In this document: piece by piece, positions 5,325-7,636 of the stretch
How the letters are laid out: the number at the start of each line of letters is the position of its first letter
Position numbering within the stretch: the first letter of the stretch is position 1
Assembly: GCA_030612345.1 (NCBI GenBank)
Contig: JAUWOB010000041.1
Coordinates: 1-7,636 of the forward strand
DNA length: 7,636 bases
Origin: Dehalococcoidia bacterium
Lineage (GTDB): Bacteria > Chloroflexota > Dehalococcoidia > GIF9 > AB-539-J10
Direction: 5' to 3'
Notes under the pieces: generated by a model
Seen by the model: the letters and a program-made list of their open reading frames with translations, nothing else
Database searches by the model: none
Told to the model about the DNA's origin: nothing
Made by a program: the position numbers and the translations under genes

Positions 5325-7358
5325 TCAAACCATCCCCACCGGATCGACATCTACGGTCCAGCCACGCGGAAGAGCCAACCGCGACAGCATGCGGGATGGT
5401 TCAGAGCCGCGGAGCAGCAGTTGCCAGCGGTACCTGCCCCTGGCTCGAAAGGCAAAGGCGGGCACAGGGCCAATCACGCTGAAGTCAGCCATGTCCTCTC
5501 TCGCCATTTCATCAACGATCAGACGATACACCCTCTCTGCCTCACTACGGCATGATTTCTCATCCGTGTGGCTATAAGCCAAACGGATCAACCGGCTGAA
5601 CGGCGGATAATTGTATCTTCGGCGAAAGTCTATCTCCTTATGGTAGAAGCCAAGATAATCATGTCCGGCAGCAGCTTGAATGGTGTAATTGTCGGGGGAG
5701 TAAGTCTGGATGATAACCCGTCCTGCCTTTATTCCACGCCCGGCTCTGCCAGCCACCTGACAGAGGAGTTGAAACGTGCGCTCGCTACTGCGGAAATCAG
5801 GAAAATTGAGGCCGGTATCGGCACTGATTATCCCGGCCAGGGTCACCTGAGGCAAATCCAGTCCTTTGGCTATCATCTGGGTGCCGATAAGCACATCAGC
5901 CTTGAGGTCTCGAAAATCCTGGAGCAACTCCTCATGAGCATATCTCCTGGTAATCACATCGCTATCCCAGCGGAGCACTCCTGCTTCCGGGAAGAAACGG
6001 CCGATCTCTTCTTCTACCCTCTGCGTACTGATGCCCAGAAACCTGAGATGGCGTCGAAAACACTGCGGACAGTTCTGGGGCACCGGAACGGAGTAGCGGC
6101 AGCGGTGGCAAATCAGCCTTCTCTCCACCGAATGGTAAGTAAGGGCTATGGAGCAGCGCGGGCAGCGCATGACAAAGCCGCAGTTACGACATCGCACAAA
6201 GGTAGCTGTACCCCGACGGTTGAGGAAGAGAATTATCTGCTCGCCACGAGCCAGAGTTTCTTTCATGGCGGCTAATAAGGAACGGCTGAACAAGCTTGTG
6301 TTCCCGGCCTTGAGTTCCTCCCTCAAGTCCACTATGCTTACCTCAGGAAGAGGCGAATAACCGCGGGGAGTGATCCTCTCTTTCATCTCTACAAGACGAT
6401 ACTCGCCTTGTTGTGCCTTATGGAAACTGCCGATGTCAGGGGTGGCACTGCCCAGGATGACAACGGCATCACTGAGTTGAGCCAGTTCAATGGCTGCGTC
6501 TCGAGCATGATAGCGAGGCGATTTATCCTCTTGCTTATACGTCCACTCATGCTCTTCGTCGATAACGATAAGACCGAGGTTGGGCACGGGAGCGAATAGG
6601 GCACTCCTCGGCCCGATGACCACATCGCAGTTTCCCTCCATTATCCATTGCCATTCGTCGAACTGCTCTCCCAGCGACAGGCCGCTATGCAGTAGTGCCG
6701 CACGCCCGGGGAAGCGGCCTGCGAATCTCTCGACTGTCTGCTGGGTCAATGCGATCTCGGGGATCAGGCAGATGCCTCGCTTACCCGCGGCAATAACCAG
6801 GGCGAGGGCCCGTAGGTAAATCTCAGTCTTGCCGCTGCCTGTAACGCCGAAGAGGAGAAAGACCGGCGGCCTGGCAGATTGTGTCCCCTCCCCCGCAATA
6901 GCATCCTGGAGGGATTGCCAGGCAGCTTGTTGAGATGGAGTGAGAACCGGAGCCGGAGGAGTTGTCAGGCTGAGATGGGACAAGGGGTCACGCCTTACCC
7001 TGAGCCTTTCCACCGAGATTAGCCGGCGGCTCTCCAGAGCTTTGATAGCAACAAGAGAGCAGCCGAGAACTTTCCTCAGTTCGCTAAGTGAAACAGGTTG
7101 AGCCCGTCCGCTCAGAAATCCCAGGACCTCTGCCTGCTTATGAGCCCTGGACCTATCCAGGCGAGCCTGCTCCGCTGCGATTTCCTCTCTGTCAGCGATC
7201 AACCTGACATAAGGAATGGTCTTGGGCCTTGCCTTTGCGCTCTCCGGTTCCAGCGTTCTTGCGATTAGCTGACGGTTTAGGAGTTGGCTGGTGATCTCCC
7301 GAGCCTTTGTCCTGCCAACTGCTTTCTCCAGCTCAGGCAGGCTTGTCTTCTTTTTTTT
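5325..7358 (-). CDS. priA: Primosomal protein N' (PriA) helicase, main portion downstream of a frameshift
   Basis: PriA is the 3'-to-5' SF2 DNA helicase that recognises stalled forks and reloads the replisome. Numbering residues from the in-frame TTG at 7202: Walker A GVTGSGKT 119-126, motif II DEEH 215-218, motif III GSATP 251-255, eight zinc-binding cysteines in four pairs (338/341, 347/350, 365/368, 378/381), motif V IGTQMIAKGLD 439-449, motif VI QVAGRAGRG 482-490, and the C-terminal domain ending WTVDVDPVGMV. The TTG at 7202 is not the true start. The frame stays open to 7358 and encodes winged-helix sequence (TSLPELEKAVGRTK, LLNRQLIAR) that must join the N-terminal part read in another frame from 7277-7636. 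The joined product, with the missing N-terminus, would be roughly 800 residues, normal for long PriA proteins. All helicase motifs look intact, so function is plausible if the frame is restored. Stop TGA at 5327-5325. Confidence 0.93.
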   Translation of the reverse strand, partial: KKKKTSLPELEKAVGRTKAREITSQLLNRQLIARTLEPESAKARPKTIPYVRLIADREEIAAEQARLDRSRAHKQAEVLGFLSGRAQPVSLSELRKVLGCSLVAIKALESRRLISVERLRVRRDPLSHLSLTTPPAPVLTPSQQAAWQSLQDAIAGEGTQSARPPVFLLFGVTGSGKTEIYLRALALVIAAGKRGICLIPEIALTQQTVERFAGRFPGRAALLHSGLSLGEQFDEWQWIMEGNCDVVIGPRSALFAPVPNLGLIVIDEEHEWTYKQEDKSPRYHARDAAIELAQLSDAVVILGSATPDIGSFHKAQQGEYRLVEMKERITPRGYSPLPEVSIVDLREELKAGNTSLFSRSLLAAMKETLARGEQIILFLNRRGTATFVRCRNCGFVMRCPRCSIALTYHSVERRLICHRCRYSVPVPQNCPQCFRRHLRFLGISTQRVEEEIGRFFPEAGVLRWDSDVITRRYAHEELLQDFRDLKADVLIGTQMIAKGLDLPQVTLAGIISADTGLNFPDFRSSERTFQLLCQVAGRAGRGIKAGRVIIQTYSPDNYTIQAAAGHDYLGFYHKEIDFRRRYNYPPFSRLIRLAYSHTDEKSCRSEAERVYRLIVDEMAREDMADFSVIGPVPAFAFRARGRYRWQLLLRGSEPSRMLSRLALPRGWTVDVDPVGMV

Positions 7359-7636
7359 TCAATGATATGAAGGACCAGCCTCTGCTCTGGAGTCAGAGGC
7401 AACTCCGCTGGGGAACCTGTCGCTTGAAAACAGGCAATAGTGCGTCTCCCAAATCCCGGAGGCAGCATCAAGGCCAGTGCATCAAAAAGGGGGGCAAAAT
7501 AGCGTTCGCTCATCCACTGAGCAAGCTTTATCTGTACGGGCGAAAGCAGAGGACTGTCGGTGACAATGCCAGCTATCTCCTTCGTCTCCGCAACCGATGG
7601 TTCGTCTGACAGCTGGATCACAATCCCCTGGATGAC
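7277..7636 (-). CDS. priA: PriA N-terminal 3'-DNA-binding domain, partial, upstream of the frameshift
   Basis: The frame enters from the right edge (VIQGIVIQLSDEPS) and continues through SPLLSPVQIKLAQW, RYFAPLFDALALMLPPGF and TPEQRLVLHIIEKK, matching the PriA N-terminal DNA-binding domain and the start of the winged helix. About 35-40 residues before this are outside the window, so the GTG at 7621 is internal. Similarity to PriA ends at the A9 run (7359-7351). Beyond it this frame reads RRQACLSWRKQ... to a TAA at 7279-7277, out of frame with the rest of the gene. The last ~24 residues are therefore frameshift artefact or the tail of a truncated product. Confidence 0.85.
   Translation of the reverse strand, partial: VIQGIVIQLSDEPSVAETKEIAGIVTDSPLLSPVQIKLAQWMSERYFAPLFDALALMLPPGFGRRTIACFQATGSPAELPLTPEQRLVLHIIEKKRRQACLSWRKQLAGQRLGRSPANS
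7351..7359 (-). other. A9 homopolymer at the priA frameshift (error, mutation or slippage site)
   Basis: The coding strand reads GAA AAA AAA AGA at 7360-7349. The next in-family residues (KKTSLPELEK) are in the -1 frame. Adding one A, removing two A's, or a -1 slip of tRNAs on the AAA AAA codons all restore PriA. In the destination frame a TGA at 7361-7359 lies just upstream of the run, so the switch must occur at or after the A run, and before the TAA at 7279-7277. Runs of nine A's are known slippage sites for bacterial RNA polymerase (Thermus thermophilus dnaX is a precedent) and common places for sequencing errors. Confidence 0.85.

Noticed and set aside
5568..6275. Plus-strand open frame of 235 codons
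   Set aside because: It is antisense to the priA helicase and zinc motifs and is explained as a shadow of that gene.

Overview
The window looks like chromosomal DNA of an anaerobic bacterium. A Chloroflexota/Dehalococcoidia-like lineage is my best guess. The basis is indirect: an HpaB/4-hydroxybutyryl-CoA dehydratase-type C-terminus next to a heterodisulfide-reductase-like Fe-S protein, a lipoprotein with a Treponema/Chloroflexota-style Ig-like domain, a PriA of the long type, and an ATTGC...GCAAT palindromic repeat that I recall from such genomes. No rRNA or tRNA is present to settle it.

Layout: two plus-strand genes on the left converge on two minus-strand genes on the right. Bases 2-187 are the C-terminal end of an HpaB-family protein. 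A 247-base gap follows, holding a candidate promoter, and then a complete 343-residue protein with two ferredoxin-type 4Fe-4S motifs and a CCG domain (435-1466). The convergent gap (1467-2092) has no convincing gene. It holds several stem-loops, a 16-bp palindromic dispersed repeat, a possible degenerate inverted copy, and a strong rho-independent terminator serving the minus strand.

On the minus strand, 2093-4867 encodes a secreted penicillin-acylase-family lipoprotein (Ntn hydrolase; lipobox Cys22, predicted nucleophile Ser373). An Ig-like domain sits between its lipid anchor and the enzyme. Its predicted mRNA leader is about 360 nt long, starting from a promoter with consensus hexamers, and its proximal part looks structured with two competing helices. 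Upstream on the same strand is priA (5325-7636, 5' end outside the window), the primosomal helicase. Its reading frame is broken at a run of nine A residues. One extra A, or a -1 slip, restores a normal PriA, so this is a homopolymer sequencing error, a recent mutation, or slippage-dependent expression.

The genes do not form one pathway. The left pair points to anaerobic CoA/electron-transfer metabolism, priA is replication housekeeping, and the acylase is a cell-surface hydrolase with its own promoter, leader and terminator. The points most worth following are the priA A9 frameshift, the acylase leader RNA, the palindromic repeat, and the cysteine-depleted first half of the Hdr-like protein.
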